A stretch of 64,000 nucleotides of DNA from Parasediminibacterium sp051861445 (GCA_051861445.1 JBHYCS010000003.1:164192-228191), one strand, 5' to 3'. Positions 1-8,816 are shown, counted from the first letter of the stretch. Made by a program: numbers and translations. Notes: generated by a model from the sequence alone, not told the origin.

Positions 1-183
1 TATATTTCCTTCAATAGTAATGGATGATGATAAGTCTTTCATCATAAAATCTGCATAGGTTTTTCCATCCATTTTTAATCCAAATTGGATAATGGTAATT
101 AAAGAAAAAACGGCTGCAAAAGCAATGTAGGTTCTTGGCCTACGAAAAATTTTATATAACTCAATTTGTATAAGTTTGTACAT
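1..183 (-). CDS. ABC-2 type transporter permease, N-terminal fragment (cut by window edge)
   Basis: The reverse complement from the ATG at 183 gives an open frame through the left edge. The protein begins MYKLIQIELYKIFRRPRTYI, followed by a hydrophobic helix at about residues 19-35. A short amphipathic 'ELYKIFRRPRTY' leader before the first membrane segment is typical of ABC-2 permeases of the bacitracin/multidrug export type. Only 61 residues are visible. Its start overlaps the end of the ATPase gene at 161-1096 by 23 bases on the same strand, so the two are very probably translationally coupled and form one exporter. The substrate cannot be told. Confidence 0.75.
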   Translation of the reverse strand, partial: MYKLIQIELYKIFRRPRTYIAFAAVFSLITIIQFGLKMDGKTYADFMMKDLSSSITIEGNI

Positions 184-1096
184 GTTGATTGCCTGATGTG
201 ATTTGTAAAAAATAATCTTCTAAACTATGTCTTGGCTGCAAAGAAAGCACTGCAATATCTAATGCTACCAAATCTTTGTGCAACTGAGGGATTTGGTGTT
301 TGTGCAATTTTAGCAAAATACTTTGCTGCCTTTGTGGTTGTAAGTTTGATGCCCATTGGCTATTTTGCAATCGCAACAATGCATCGTTATTGTCTACAGC
401 TGTAAGCTCTACAATTGTTTGAGATGGATCGAACAATTCGTTTGCTGCACCTTCAATTAATTTTTTGCCTTTATCAATAATTAATAAACGAGTAGCAACT
501 TGCTCAATTTCACTCAATAAATGCGACGAAACCACTACTGTTTTTCCCATTTCTCTACTTAATCTTAAAATTAAATTCCGAATATCTGCAATGCCTTGAG
601 GATCTAAACCATTGGTGGGCTCGTCTAATACAATTAATTGAGGATTGTGTACCAAAGCAATAGCAATGCCTAAACGTTGCTTCATACCTTGAGAAAACGT
701 TTTTACCGTATCATTTGCTCTTTGTGCTAAACCAACCATTTCTAATTGATTCATAATTACGGTACTGTTTACCGTTATCCCACTCAATTTGGCAAACAAT
801 GCTACGTTTTGATAGGCAGATAAATATTTATATACATCTGGCTTTTCTACAACTGCACCTACTTGTTGTAAAATTTCTTTTCGGTGGGTTTTTAAATTCA
901 TTCCAAACAACTCAATATTACCTGCTGTAGGTTCTATCAAGGTTAAAAGCATACGAATAGTGGTGCTTTTACCTGCACCATTTTGCCCTAAAAAACCATA
1001 TACATCGCCTTTATTTACAGAAAAAGATAAATCATTAACGGCTGTAAAATTGTTGAACTGTTTGGTAAGACCAGAAACCTGAATTACTGATTGCAT
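161..1096 (-). CDS. ABC transporter ATP-binding protein (ABC-2 exporter, BcrA/CcmA-like)
   Basis: This 311-residue cytoplasmic ATPase has all the expected motifs: Walker A GQNGAGKST (37-45), the signature FSQGMKQRLG (134-143), Walker B LIVLDEP (154-160) followed by TNGLDP, and the H-loop SSHLL near 190. The C-terminal 80 residues are the variable tail usual in BcrA-type subunits. It energises the permease whose gene overlaps its 3' end. The pair lies just downstream of a winged-helix regulator and membrane-protein genes on the same strand (109 bp gap), so they may share a transcript. A gliding (GldA) role is possible by family resemblance but nothing here singles it out. Confidence 0.9.
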   Translation of the reverse strand: MQSVIQVSGLTKQFNNFTAVNDLSFSVNKGDVYGFLGQNGAGKSTTIRMLLTLIEPTAGNIELFGMNLKTHRKEILQQVGAVVEKPDVYKYLSAYQNVALFAKLSGITVNSTVIMNQLEMVGLAQRANDTVKTFSQGMKQRLGIAIALVHNPQLIVLDEPTNGLDPQGIADIRNLILRLSREMGKTVVVSSHLLSEIEQVATRLLIIDKGKKLIEGAANELFDPSQTIVELTAVDNNDALLRLQNSQWASNLQPQRQQSILLKLHKHQIPQLHKDLVALDIAVLSLQPRHSLEDYFLQITSGNQHVQTYTN

Positions 1097-1204
1097 AATG
1101 ATATAACAATAAGTAACGAAGTTAGTTGAACAAAATGCAGGAAGATTGAAAAAAGAAAATATTATGAGAATAATAAGAATAAAAAAAGGAGGAAGAAGGA
1201 GCCT

Positions 1205-1489
1205 TTATACTTTTAAATATTGCTGCAATGCTTTTACATAAGCTTCAAAAGCGGCAATACCTATTTCCGTGATTTTACAAGTAGTTTGAGGATAATTGTC
1301 TACAAATTTCTTTTCAACATCAATGTAATTTACTTCTTTTAATTTTTGAACTTGAACCGATAAATTACCAGCTGTAGCACCAGTTTTTTCTTTTATAAAA
1401 GTAAATTCTGCTTCCTTTACACTTATGAGTAAACTCATAATTGCTAAACGAAGTTGTGAATGTAATATCGGATCTAGTTCTTTAAACAT
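1205..1489 (-). CDS. small winged-helix transcriptional regulator (MarR/ArsR-like)
   Basis: A 94-residue protein beginning MFKELDPILHSQLRLAIMSL. It has the stand-alone winged-helix layout found widely in Bacteroidota: a short N-terminal helix, a helix-turn-helix (about residues 33-55, TFIKEKTGATAGNLSVQVQ), then the wing and a C-terminal helix. The frame is open further upstream, but the ATG at 1489 matches the normal start of this family and overlaps the stop of the preceding membrane-protein gene (ATGTTTAA, 8 bases shared), which indicates translational coupling. It probably controls its own operon. The ligand or signal is unknown. Confidence 0.82.
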   Translation of the reverse strand: MFKELDPILHSQLRLAIMSLLISVKEAEFTFIKEKTGATAGNLSVQVQKLKEVNYIDVEKKFVDNYPQTTCKITEIGIAAFEAYVKALQQYLKV

Positions 1490-2171
1490 GTAAAGCTTTT
1501 TTTGCTTTATTGTAGCGATTACGTAAAATAATTCCAGGAATAAACCAATTGCAAATACCAGCAAATCCACTCAATAAAGCATCATAAACAGAGCTTGTAA
1601 ATAAAGATGCAATAAAAAAACCATAGCAAAATATGCCACCTACTATCATGGGTTTAAACTTACGAGCCAATCCAGTAACCAACGTTGGAAAAGCATAAAT
1701 AATCATTAATATAGAAGTAGCACTTAACACAAAGGGTTTCCAAGGTTTTACTTCACCGGTTAATGTATCTTTCTTTAGCAATTGTATATGATCTTTAGCA
1801 AGTAATTCAACACTTGCATTTGGAACAGTATTCATATAAATTATTACTGCAAAAATACTAATTCCATAAACCACCCAAACTGCATCTAACACAGCTTGTT
1901 CGTGTGTTTTTACTATCTTATTTTTCTTTTCTTTTATGGCGATAAATATTTGTGGTATCAATGCCAAAAAAGTAAGAATCCAAACATCGAAACCAATGCT
2001 AAATTTCCATGTGTATTGTGCAAAACTCATAATGCCACAAAAGCCCACAACAGCACCCCACAAAATAGCACTTGTACCATTTTCATGAAAGTGACTACCT
2101 TTTGCCTTCTGAATCATTTCTGTAATTAATCTCAGGCTTTCTTGCTGCGACAATTGCTTTTCATTATTCAT
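1482..2171 (-). CDS. integral membrane protein, paralogue of the upstream gene
   Basis: A 229-residue protein of unknown function. The N-terminal cytoplasmic stretch QQESLRLITEMIQKAKG is followed by about six hydrophobic segments (near residues 34-52, 60-78, 97-113, 148-165, 172-190 and 195-212). The layout repeats in the neighbouring gene at 2203-2793, whose N-terminus reads SPQESLKLIQSMIEKSK, so the two are tandem paralogues. It overlaps the regulator gene by 8 bases. Such small membrane proteins often sit beside winged-helix regulators in Bacteroidota, but no activity can be assigned. Confidence 0.8.
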   Translation of the reverse strand: MNNEKQLSQQESLRLITEMIQKAKGSHFHENGTSAILWGAVVGFCGIMSFAQYTWKFSIGFDVWILTFLALIPQIFIAIKEKKNKIVKTHEQAVLDAVWVVYGISIFAVIIYMNTVPNASVELLAKDHIQLLKKDTLTGEVKPWKPFVLSATSILMIIYAFPTLVTGLARKFKPMIVGGIFCYGFFIASLFTSSVYDALLSGFAGICNWFIPGIILRNRYNKAKKALHV

Positions 2172-2202
2172 AAATAAATATTAATCGTATAGTAAAGTTG
2201 TA

Positions 2203-2793
2203 TTAGCCTTGTTTTTTGTATTGTATTTTTAATAAATGTCCTGGAATAATATAGCTACACAACAAGGCTGCTGCCAATATTAACAACTGATATTCGTATG
2301 TAAATTTTGAACACAATGCAGCAAGTATAAAATTGATTAATCCACCATATACCAAAGGCTTAAACTGTAATAATTTACCTGTTACATATGTTCCAATTGC
2401 ATAAATTAAGATGTAATAAGGAAATGCGTTTTGCCAAGCTTTTGCTGCCGTAACATTTATAACCAACAATACCATAAAAGCAAAAGCCAAAGCCATCCAA
2501 AGATTTTGATTGGCTACATCTACAAAGGTTTTGGTTACAATTTGTTTTGATTGTTTTGAACTATACCAACCAGAAATAATTCCACCAACAATCATTAAAA
2601 ACCAAACATAATAATGATGTGTATATTGAACTTGTATTAGCACAAACTGTGCAATACAGCAACTAAATACCAACCAACCCCAAAACAAGAAATAAAAGCT
2701 ATTGTCTGCATAAGCAAGCTTCGACTTTTCAATCATCGATTGAATAAGTTTTAAACTTTCTTGTGGAGAAAAATGTGGTTCTTTTTCAGTCAT
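2203..2793 (-). CDS. integral membrane protein, paralogue of the downstream gene
   Basis: A 196-residue protein with about six hydrophobic segments and the N-terminal sequence SPQESLKLIQSMIEKSK, shared with the protein at 1482-2171. The frame is open to 2943, but that extension overlaps the gene at 2861-3487. The ATG at 2793 (MTEKEPHFSP) aligns with the start of the paralogue, so I prefer it. The gap to the paralogue is 31 bases. The function is unknown. A duplicated pair encoded just before a regulator could be a sensor or a bilayer-stress module, but this is inference only. Confidence 0.78.
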   Translation of the reverse strand: MTEKEPHFSPQESLKLIQSMIEKSKLAYADNSFYFLFWGWLVFSCCIAQFVLIQVQYTHHYYVWFLMIVGGIISGWYSSKQSKQIVTKTFVDVANQNLWMALAFAFMVLLVINVTAAKAWQNAFPYYILIYAIGTYVTGKLLQFKPLVYGGLINFILAALCSKFTYEYQLLILAAALLCSYIIPGHLLKIQYKKQG

Positions 2794-2860
2794 TACAAAA
2801 TCATTTATAAAAGTGAAAAGGTACAAAGCAACACTTTCTGTTACTTTGTACCCAAAAAAG

Positions 2861-3487
2861 TTATTTACAAGCAGCCAACATTTTTTCTGCCATTTCTTTT
2901 CCCCAATTTGGATGAAAAGGAGAAGCAGGTTTATAAGTTGCAAATAAAGCTACCGATTTTTCAAAAATGGGTTTTGCAACCGCTTTACCACCACCAAAAT
3001 TTTCAGGTGTATTTATTACAGTCATTCCTTCTAAATAATAAATACGTGGATTATTGGCATCGGCTTTTTTGGCGTTTGCTAGTGCCGTTGTAGCAGCAGC
3101 TCCATAAGTTTGCCAACGAGCCATTGGGTCTACCATCATTTGCAACACTGCAATCTGTTGCTCTAAACAATACAAGTCTGCATTTTTCTCAATAGCCATT
3201 GCTTTCGATAATAAGTCTTTACATTTTTCTGCAACCTTATCTTTATCAGCACTTGCATTCGACATTCCAGATTGATAATGCATTAATGCTGCATAATAAT
3301 AAGGCAACCACTGAGTTTTTTCTGCATCAGCCACTCTTTCAAAAAAAGAAGCGGCTTCGTTTCTTTCTGTTTCAGTTTTGGCTGCTTGCATTTGTTGCAA
3401 ACCTCTACCCATTGCAGCTTCAAACTTAGATTGTGCATTTACTGTGAATGCAACGAATACACTAACGATAACAAGAATTTTTTTCAT
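2861..3487 (-). CDS. periplasmic TPR-like protein of unknown function
   Basis: A 208-residue protein with a clear signal peptide (MKKILVIVSVFVAFTVNAQ, cleavage after AQ). The mature part is alpha-helical, with repeated Ala-rich helices and a pattern like tetratricopeptide repeats ('AASFFERVADAEKTQWLPYYYAALMHY', then a second unit near 'NNPRIYYLEGMTVI'). The motif TPENFGGGKAVAKPIFEKS near the end recalls a small conserved Bacteroidota family of exported TPR-like proteins. It lies between 2TM-protein genes and the paralogous membrane pair on the same strand, so it is probably part of their operon. The partner and exact role are unknown. Confidence 0.78.
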   Translation of the reverse strand: MKKILVIVSVFVAFTVNAQSKFEAAMGRGLQQMQAAKTETERNEAASFFERVADAEKTQWLPYYYAALMHYQSGMSNASADKDKVAEKCKDLLSKAMAIEKNADLYCLEQQIAVLQMMVDPMARWQTYGAAATTALANAKKADANNPRIYYLEGMTVINTPENFGGGKAVAKPIFEKSVALFATYKPASPFHPNWGKEMAEKMLAACK

Positions 3488-3514
3488 TTTGAATTAATTT
3501 TAATTGATGAATGT

Positions 3515-3793
3515 TTATTTATTTTTTAGTTGTTCATACTCTTTTTCAATCATAGAAGCAGTATCTATTACATACAGTTTTAAAAAGCGGAATGTTAATC
3601 CAAATCCCCAAAAAAACATGATTATAGCAGGGGTAGGAATTCTAAAATCGAAGATTCTATTGTTACCCATATATCCACCGAGCCATAAAAACCATAGAAA
3701 AATATTTACAATTACATAGCTCAATAATTGCTTTTTAAACTGTACTCTTTCAGTAGCCAATTGCATTAATGCATTTTGATGTTGCTGATTCAT
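3515..3793 (-). CDS. 2TM domain-containing protein
   Basis: A 92-residue protein with a Lys/Arg-rich N-terminal helix (ATERVQFKKQLLSYVIVN), two membrane segments (about 24-42 and 54-72) separated by a short loop, and a charged C-terminal helix (IEKEYEQLKNK). This is the layout of the Bacteroidota '2TM' family, known elsewhere also as a domain fused to LytTR/histidine-kinase proteins. It is a tandem paralogue of the gene at 3796-4065 (shared VAFKTSLASYLIVN / VQFKKQLLSYVIVN), only 2 bases away. It is probably a small sensor or assembly factor in the inner membrane. Confidence 0.83.
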   Translation of the reverse strand: MNQQHQNALMQLATERVQFKKQLLSYVIVNIFLWFLWLGGYMGNNRIFDFRIPTPAIIMFFWGFGLTFRFLKLYVIDTASMIEKEYEQLKNK

Positions 3794-3795
3794 TT

Positions 3796-4065
3796 CTATT
3801 TATTTTGATTTTTTAAACGTTCGTATTCGCTTTCTGCACTAAAAATTTTATCGCCATGATACGCATGAAAATATTGAAAAGCCAACCCAACACCCCAACC
3901 TAATGCCGGCCAAATAGGCCAATAATAACCGTACTCTCCTGTTGTAAAAAACCAAATTGCATTTAGTAAAAGGTTTACAATCAAGTAGCTAGCTAAGCTT
4001 GTTTTAAATGCAACTCTGGCTTTTGCTGTTTTCCAAAGTTGTTCGTCTTTTTGTTCTAGGTTCAT
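3796..4065 (-). CDS. 2TM domain-containing protein
   Basis: An 89-residue paralogue of the next gene in the operon. The N-terminal amphipathic helix ARVAFKTSLASYLIVNLLLN leads into the first membrane segment. A second segment starts near 'WPALGWGVGLAFQYFHAYH', and the tail SAESEYERLKNQNK is charged. The start at 4065 lies 21 bases downstream of the TonB-receptor stop. The function is unknown. The tandem duplication with 3515-3793 suggests a hetero-oligomer or simple redundancy. Confidence 0.83.
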   Translation of the reverse strand: MNLEQKDEQLWKTAKARVAFKTSLASYLIVNLLLNAIWFFTTGEYGYYWPIWPALGWGVGLAFQYFHAYHGDKIFSAESEYERLKNQNK

Positions 4066-4086
4066 GACTTAATGATTTAGTATTTT

Positions 4087-6321
4087 TTATAAATTATTAT
4101 TAATTACATCCTCTGTTCTATCTACACCCATACTAATAAAACATCCGATAAAAAAGAATTGTGGTGCAGGTGGTGTAATGGCTTGTTTTATTGTATTTCT
4201 ATAATTGTAGTTAAAGCCAAACTCTTGTTTAAAGTTGAACACATTGGTTACACTTGCCACAATAATGGGGAAAAACTTAGGATTTTTCTTACCCAAATTA
4301 GGTAAGTAGTTTAAGCTAAAACCGATGTTATGAAATGGAATTGTTCTTCCTCTGTCAGCTATTTCAACTTTACTATTGTTGTTTATAAAATTGTAATAAG
4401 GTCTACCCGTTGCTACAGTATAAGTAGCGTTAAATCCAGTTTTCCAAGGCAACACAAATTTTTTGGCAACAATATTTAATGTATGTTTTGCAGCAAATGA
4501 AGGTTCTAAAGAAGTAGGAAAATTGTTGTGATTTCTACGTGTATCTAAGTAGCTATAACTAATCCAATAATCTAGATTTTTAATTGTTTTCTTATCTCTC
4601 CAAAATATTTCGAAACCAGCTGCTTCACCATTTCCATTGTTTGTTGTATCTGGAAAAGTTTTAATTAAGTTATCATATTTTTTGTAAAAGATTTCGGCTC
4701 TAAATGTTTGTTCTCTTGTAGTTTTTTGAATATTGGCAATATAATGTGTGGCTTTGCTGTATGTTAAATCAGGATTAAACATCAAGATATTGCTTGCAGG
4801 TTTTTGGTAAAAAATGCCATAAGCAGCAGAAGCTTGAACATTTTTAGCCACTTTATATGCTAGTGATAAACGAGGAGCTACATTTAGTTTTTTTAGTAAA
4901 GAACTGTTTTCTAAACGAGTTCCTGCTTTTAAAGCAATATCGTTGGTTAGGTAAAAATCTGTTTCGGCAAAAGCAGCAGTCAAATGATCTTCTACTGTTG
5001 TAACTGCATTGGTAACATATTGATTGGTAAAATTTGTTTCGTCTTTATTATACCAATGTTCTGCTCCAAAGCGTAACATATTAATGCCTGATAGTCTTTT
5101 TTCAAACACAACTTTTGCTTGTGCCATTGCTCCTTTAGCTTTTACAGCAAAAGTTTTACTTCCAAAATGTGCATTAGTGGTAACTACTTTTTGGTTGGCA
5201 TTATCTTGCAATTCAAAGTTTATTTTATCGGTATTGGTGCTAAAACTAATGCCTGTATTCAATTTCCAACCATTGCCTAAGTTTTCTTTCCAACTAATAT
5301 TATTGTACCAATTAAAGTTAGTTAAGCCAAATGCGTTTTTATAAACTATACTATCAATATCTCTATTACGTAATCCTAATTTGTTATCATTTAGGTAAGT
5401 ATAATATTTAATCATACCCCCTTTTTTGGTTTTAAATCGAAAATTAGCTTCTAGATTATTAAAATTAGGAACTTGAAAATAATCGGGCTTTTGCTTTACA
5501 ATATCAAAGTAGAGCTTAAGATTGGTATTGTTTAATTGTAAACCCCAACTGCTTTTTTTGTTTTTTGCCAACTGTTGAAATCCGCCACTAAAGCCTACCG
5601 ACGTAATTCCCAAACTTGCTTCACTACGTTCTGGTAAATCGATGCTTTCTAAAATTAAAGCTCCACTTAATGCTTGACCATACAATGCACTATAACCACC
5701 ACTACTAAAAATTGTTCCTTTGAATAAAAATGGAGAAAACCTGCCTCTTTGTGCAATATCAGGCACACTACTAAAAAAGAAGTTATTTACCGCAGTTCCA
5801 TCTATAAATACTCTTGTTTCAGCCGCTGTTCCACCTCTTACAAATAAGCCTTCTTGTTCGCCTACTTGTTGTGCACCTGGTAAAGTTTTTACAGCTGCTG
5901 TTACATCGGCATTTGCACTTGCAGTGGTTACAATATCTATAGAACTTAAAACTACACTTGCTCTTTTTTTATCGCTTGCTTCAAAACTACCTGCTGTTAC
6001 TGTTACTGCAGAAAGTTCGTTTATTTCTTCTTTTAAGCTAAAATTTAAGTTTAAATTTTCTGATGCAATGTTAATTACTTGTTCTACAGTTTTATATCCT
6101 AAACTTTTTATTATAATGGTTTGATTTGCTTTTTCGTACGTTTTAAATGAATAGGCACCTGTAGAATCTGAAACAGTTCCATCATATGCATTTTTAATAG
6201 AAATACTAGCCCCTGCAATGCTTTTTCCTTTATTGTCTTTAACAACACCAAAAATTTTGGTTTGAGCATTTGTAAGCAATGTAACTACAATAAAGAAAGT
6301 TAGTAAGGTTATTTTTTTCAT
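4087..6321 (-). CDS. TonB-dependent outer-membrane receptor
   Basis: A 744-residue protein with a signal peptide (MKKITLLTFFIVVTLLTNAQ), a carboxypeptidase-regulatory-like beta-sandwich (about 22-105, IFGVVKDNKGKSIAGASISI), a plug domain (about 120-225, VKTLPGAQQVGEQEGLFVRGGTA) and a long beta-barrel ending in aromatic-rich strands. The frame reaches 6342, but the ATG at 6321 directly precedes the signal peptide. The last strand is followed by a short hydrophilic tail, unlike most TonB-dependent receptors, which end on an aromatic residue. It heads the probable operon leading to the 2TM, membrane and regulator genes. The substrate is unknown, and no SusD partner is present. Confidence 0.88.
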   Translation of the reverse strand: MKKITLLTFFIVVTLLTNAQTKIFGVVKDNKGKSIAGASISIKNAYDGTVSDSTGAYSFKTYEKANQTIIIKSLGYKTVEQVINIASENLNLNFSLKEEINELSAVTVTAGSFEASDKKRASVVLSSIDIVTTASANADVTAAVKTLPGAQQVGEQEGLFVRGGTAAETRVFIDGTAVNNFFFSSVPDIAQRGRFSPFLFKGTIFSSGGYSALYGQALSGALILESIDLPERSEASLGITSVGFSGGFQQLAKNKKSSWGLQLNNTNLKLYFDIVKQKPDYFQVPNFNNLEANFRFKTKKGGMIKYYTYLNDNKLGLRNRDIDSIVYKNAFGLTNFNWYNNISWKENLGNGWKLNTGISFSTNTDKINFELQDNANQKVVTTNAHFGSKTFAVKAKGAMAQAKVVFEKRLSGINMLRFGAEHWYNKDETNFTNQYVTNAVTTVEDHLTAAFAETDFYLTNDIALKAGTRLENSSLLKKLNVAPRLSLAYKVAKNVQASAAYGIFYQKPASNILMFNPDLTYSKATHYIANIQKTTREQTFRAEIFYKKYDNLIKTFPDTTNNGNGEAAGFEIFWRDKKTIKNLDYWISYSYLDTRRNHNNFPTSLEPSFAAKHTLNIVAKKFVLPWKTGFNATYTVATGRPYYNFINNNSKVEIADRGRTIPFHNIGFSLNYLPNLGKKNPKFFPIIVASVTNVFNFKQEFGFNYNYRNTIKQAITPPAPQFFFIGCFISMGVDRTEDVINNNL

Positions 6322-6622
6322 CGTTTTAATTTGACGACACAAACATAGACTGGTTTATTTTATAAACCAAATTATTTTACAAATATATTTCAATATTTTT
6401 TTTAACCTTGGAGTAAAAATTTTATGTTGAAAAATGATAATCAGCCGAAAGGCAGTGGATTGGCGTGGAAACACCGCTGAAGGTATTGTGTGCAGCTTTG
6501 TGGCGGAGTTGGAACAAAAGCCACTACTAGTGTTGAATAATGATTAATTGCCGATTGCCCCCATAAAAAAAGCAGCCTCTTTTGAGAGAGAGACTGCTTT
6601 AAAATATAATTGGAATATCAAT
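6322..6622. other. intergenic stretch with a GC-richer patch and a terminator
   Basis: This spacer separates the TonB-receptor start from the end of atpA. The part next to the receptor is very AT-rich and must hold its promoter. Bases 6435-6535 are clearly richer in G+C than the flanks, with no open frame longer than about 30 codons on either strand. They do not resemble atpG. The remainder holds the atp operon terminator. Confidence 0.6.
6565..6602 (-). terminator. intrinsic terminator of the atp operon
   Basis: Read on the minus strand, AAAGCAGTCTC and GAGGCTGCTTT form an 11-bp stem (one G-T pair) with a short loop, and then a run of T. It lies 20 bases after the atpA stop, so atpA is the last gene of its transcript. 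Confidence 0.88.
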
Positions 6623-8200
6623 TTATTTGTACTGAGGAATTAAGCCGTTGGCTAATTCTACCATACGTTTTAAACTTGCATCATTTAATTGTCCTTGCTT
6701 AAATTCTGCTAAAACATCCGGTAATTTATTTTCCATTTCCATTAAGAAATGGGCTTCGAAATCTTTTACTTTTTTAACAGCTACTTCTTTTAATAAACCT
6801 TGTGTACCTAAGTAAATGATAGCTACTTGCTTTTCTACAGTAAATGGTGTGTATTGAGCTTGTTTAAGAATTTCTACGTTTCTAGCTCCTTTATCAATTA
6901 CGTTCTTAGTAGCAGCATCTAAATCTCCACCAAACTTAGAGAAAGCCTCTAATTCACGGTATAAAGCTTGGTCTAATTTTAAAGTACCAGCTACTTTTTT
7001 CATTGATTTAATTTGTGCATTTCCACCTACACGGCTTACTGAGATACCTACGTTAATTGCAGGACGAATACCAGCATTGAACAAGTTACCTTCTAAGAAA
7101 ATTTGGCCGTCGGTAATAGAAATTACGTTGGTAGGAATGTATGCAGAAACGTCACCAGCTTGTGTTTCGATAATTGGAAGTGCAGTTAAACTACCACCAC
7201 CTTTTACCAAATGCTTAATAGAAGCTGGTAAATCATTCATTTGTTTAGCAACATCATCATTATTAATAACTTTTGCAGCTCTTTCTAGTAAACGGCTATG
7301 TAAATAGAATACGTCACCAGGATAAGCTTCACGTCCTGGAGGTCTTCTTAATAACAACGAAACTTCACGGTAAGCAACCGCTTGTTTTGATAAATCATCA
7401 TAAATAATTAATGCAGGACGACCGGTATCTCTAAAGAATTCACCAATTGCAGCTCCAGCAAATGGTGCATAGAATTGTAGAGGAGCAGGATCACTTGCAC
7501 TAGCTGCAACAATAGTAGTGTAAGCCATTGCACCATTATCGCTTAATGTTTTCATTACACCAGCTACAGTTGATGCTTTTTGACCAATTGCTACATAAAT
7601 ACAATAAACTGGTTTTCCAGCTTCGTAAAACTCTTTTTGATTGATAATCGTATCAATACAAATAGCAGTTTTACCAGTTTGACGGTCACCAATTACTAAT
7701 TCACGTTGACCACGACCTACAGGAATCATTGCATCAATAGCTTTGATACCAGTTTGTAATGGCTCTTTTACTGGCTCTCTGTAAATTACACCAGGAGCTT
7801 TACGCTCTAGTGGCATTTCATATAAATCACCAGAAACAGGACCTTTACCATCAATTGGTTCGCCCAAAGTATTAATTACACGACCTACTAGTCCATCACC
7901 TACTTTAATAGAGGCAATGTTACCAGTACGTCGAACTTTTGCACCTTCTTTAATATTGCCGCTTTCACCCATTAATACCACACCCACATTATCTTCTTCT
8001 AAGTTTAGAGCGATTGCTTTAACACCACTTTCAAACTCAACCAATTCACCACTACGTACTCCATTTAAACCATATACACGAGCAATACCATCACCTACTT
8101 GCAATACGGTTCCTACTTCTTCCAAATCGGCAGAAGCATTAAAGTTGCTTAATTGTTGCCTTAAAATTGCTGAAATTTCATCCGGCTTTATTTCTACCAT
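6623..8200 (-). CDS. atpA: F1F0 ATP synthase subunit alpha
   Basis: A 525-residue alpha subunit, the regulatory nucleotide-binding partner of beta in the F1 head on the cytoplasmic face of the inner membrane. Visible marks are the N-terminal beta-barrel, the P-loop GDRQTGKTAI (about 170-179), the conserved VAIGQKAS, the arginine-finger region ISVSRVGGNAQIK, and the family ending. Length is normal. It follows atpH with a 55-base gap and ends at a terminator. Normally gamma (atpG) follows alpha in this phylum; here it does not. Beta and epsilon are also not in the window, as is usual for Bacteroidota, where atpD-atpC are separate. Confidence 0.98.
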   Translation of the reverse strand: MVEIKPDEISAILRQQLSNFNASADLEEVGTVLQVGDGIARVYGLNGVRSGELVEFESGVKAIALNLEEDNVGVVLMGESGNIKEGAKVRRTGNIASIKVGDGLVGRVINTLGEPIDGKGPVSGDLYEMPLERKAPGVIYREPVKEPLQTGIKAIDAMIPVGRGQRELVIGDRQTGKTAICIDTIINQKEFYEAGKPVYCIYVAIGQKASTVAGVMKTLSDNGAMAYTTIVAASASDPAPLQFYAPFAGAAIGEFFRDTGRPALIIYDDLSKQAVAYREVSLLLRRPPGREAYPGDVFYLHSRLLERAAKVINNDDVAKQMNDLPASIKHLVKGGGSLTALPIIETQAGDVSAYIPTNVISITDGQIFLEGNLFNAGIRPAINVGISVSRVGGNAQIKSMKKVAGTLKLDQALYRELEAFSKFGGDLDAATKNVIDKGARNVEILKQAQYTPFTVEKQVAIIYLGTQGLLKEVAVKKVKDFEAHFLMEMENKLPDVLAEFKQGQLNDASLKRMVELANGLIPQYK

Positions 8201-8255
8201 ATATAACTGAATTATAAGTTATGAAAAATGATTTGTACTGTTTTCAGAATTTTGA

Positions 8256-8816
8256 TTATCTGATATTGTGTATGTAATAGTTTTTAAGAAATTGCTTTTT
8301 TACATCGTTTAAATCTCTCAAAATACTTGCATCAATTAATTTGTTTCCAACTTCTAGTACAAAACCACCAATTAATTGCTCGTTTACTTTGGTTTCTAAT
8401 TGTACAGTTCCATTTACTGTGCTATTTACTTTTGCAACCAACGATTGCTTTAACGTATCAGAAATAGCAACAGCTGTAGTAAGCTTAACAGTATGAATAT
8501 TTTTGATAGCATTATATTGAGCAATAAATGAAGCTGCAATTTCTACTAAATCGGATTCTCTACCTTTTGTTACCAATAATTTAATAAATGCGTTTGACAA
8601 TTCGCCTATATTGGCTTTTGTAACTGCATTAATAATTACTTCTTTTTTATCTGCATTAATAATTGGACTCATTAATACGTTTACAAACTCTTTACTTGCC
8701 TTACAAACTGCTTGTAAATATTGCATATCTGCATATACCACTTCTAGTTGATTTCTTTCAATAGAAAGATCAACTAAACTTTTGGCATAACGATGGGCTA
8801 AACGTGGATTGGTCAT
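8256..8816 (-). CDS. atpH: F1F0 ATP synthase subunit delta
   Basis: A 186-residue delta (OSCP-like) subunit of the peripheral stalk, which links F1 to subunit b. The start MTNPRLAHRYAKSLVDLSIE matches the family's RYAkAL motif. The C-terminal 'LETKVNEQLIGGFVLEVGNKLIDASILRDLNDVKKQFL' region carries the conserved GG(F/x)xx..G..xDxS..xxL signature. It lies between atpF (71-base gap) and atpA (55-base gap) in the standard order. Confidence 0.97.
   Translation of the reverse strand: MTNPRLAHRYAKSLVDLSIERNQLEVVYADMQYLQAVCKASKEFVNVLMSPIINADKKEVIINAVTKANIGELSNAFIKLLVTKGRESDLVEIAASFIAQYNAIKNIHTVKLTTAVAISDTLKQSLVAKVNSTVNGTVQLETKVNEQLIGGFVLEVGNKLIDASILRDLNDVKKQFLKNYYIHNIR

Noticed and set aside
1896..2129. 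Plus-strand frame of 77 codons
   Set aside because: It lies wholly inside the minus-strand membrane-protein gene and has an implausible composition.
6435..6535. Remnant of atpG in the spacer after atpA
   Set aside because: No frame matches gamma-subunit motifs, and a terminator separates it from atpA.
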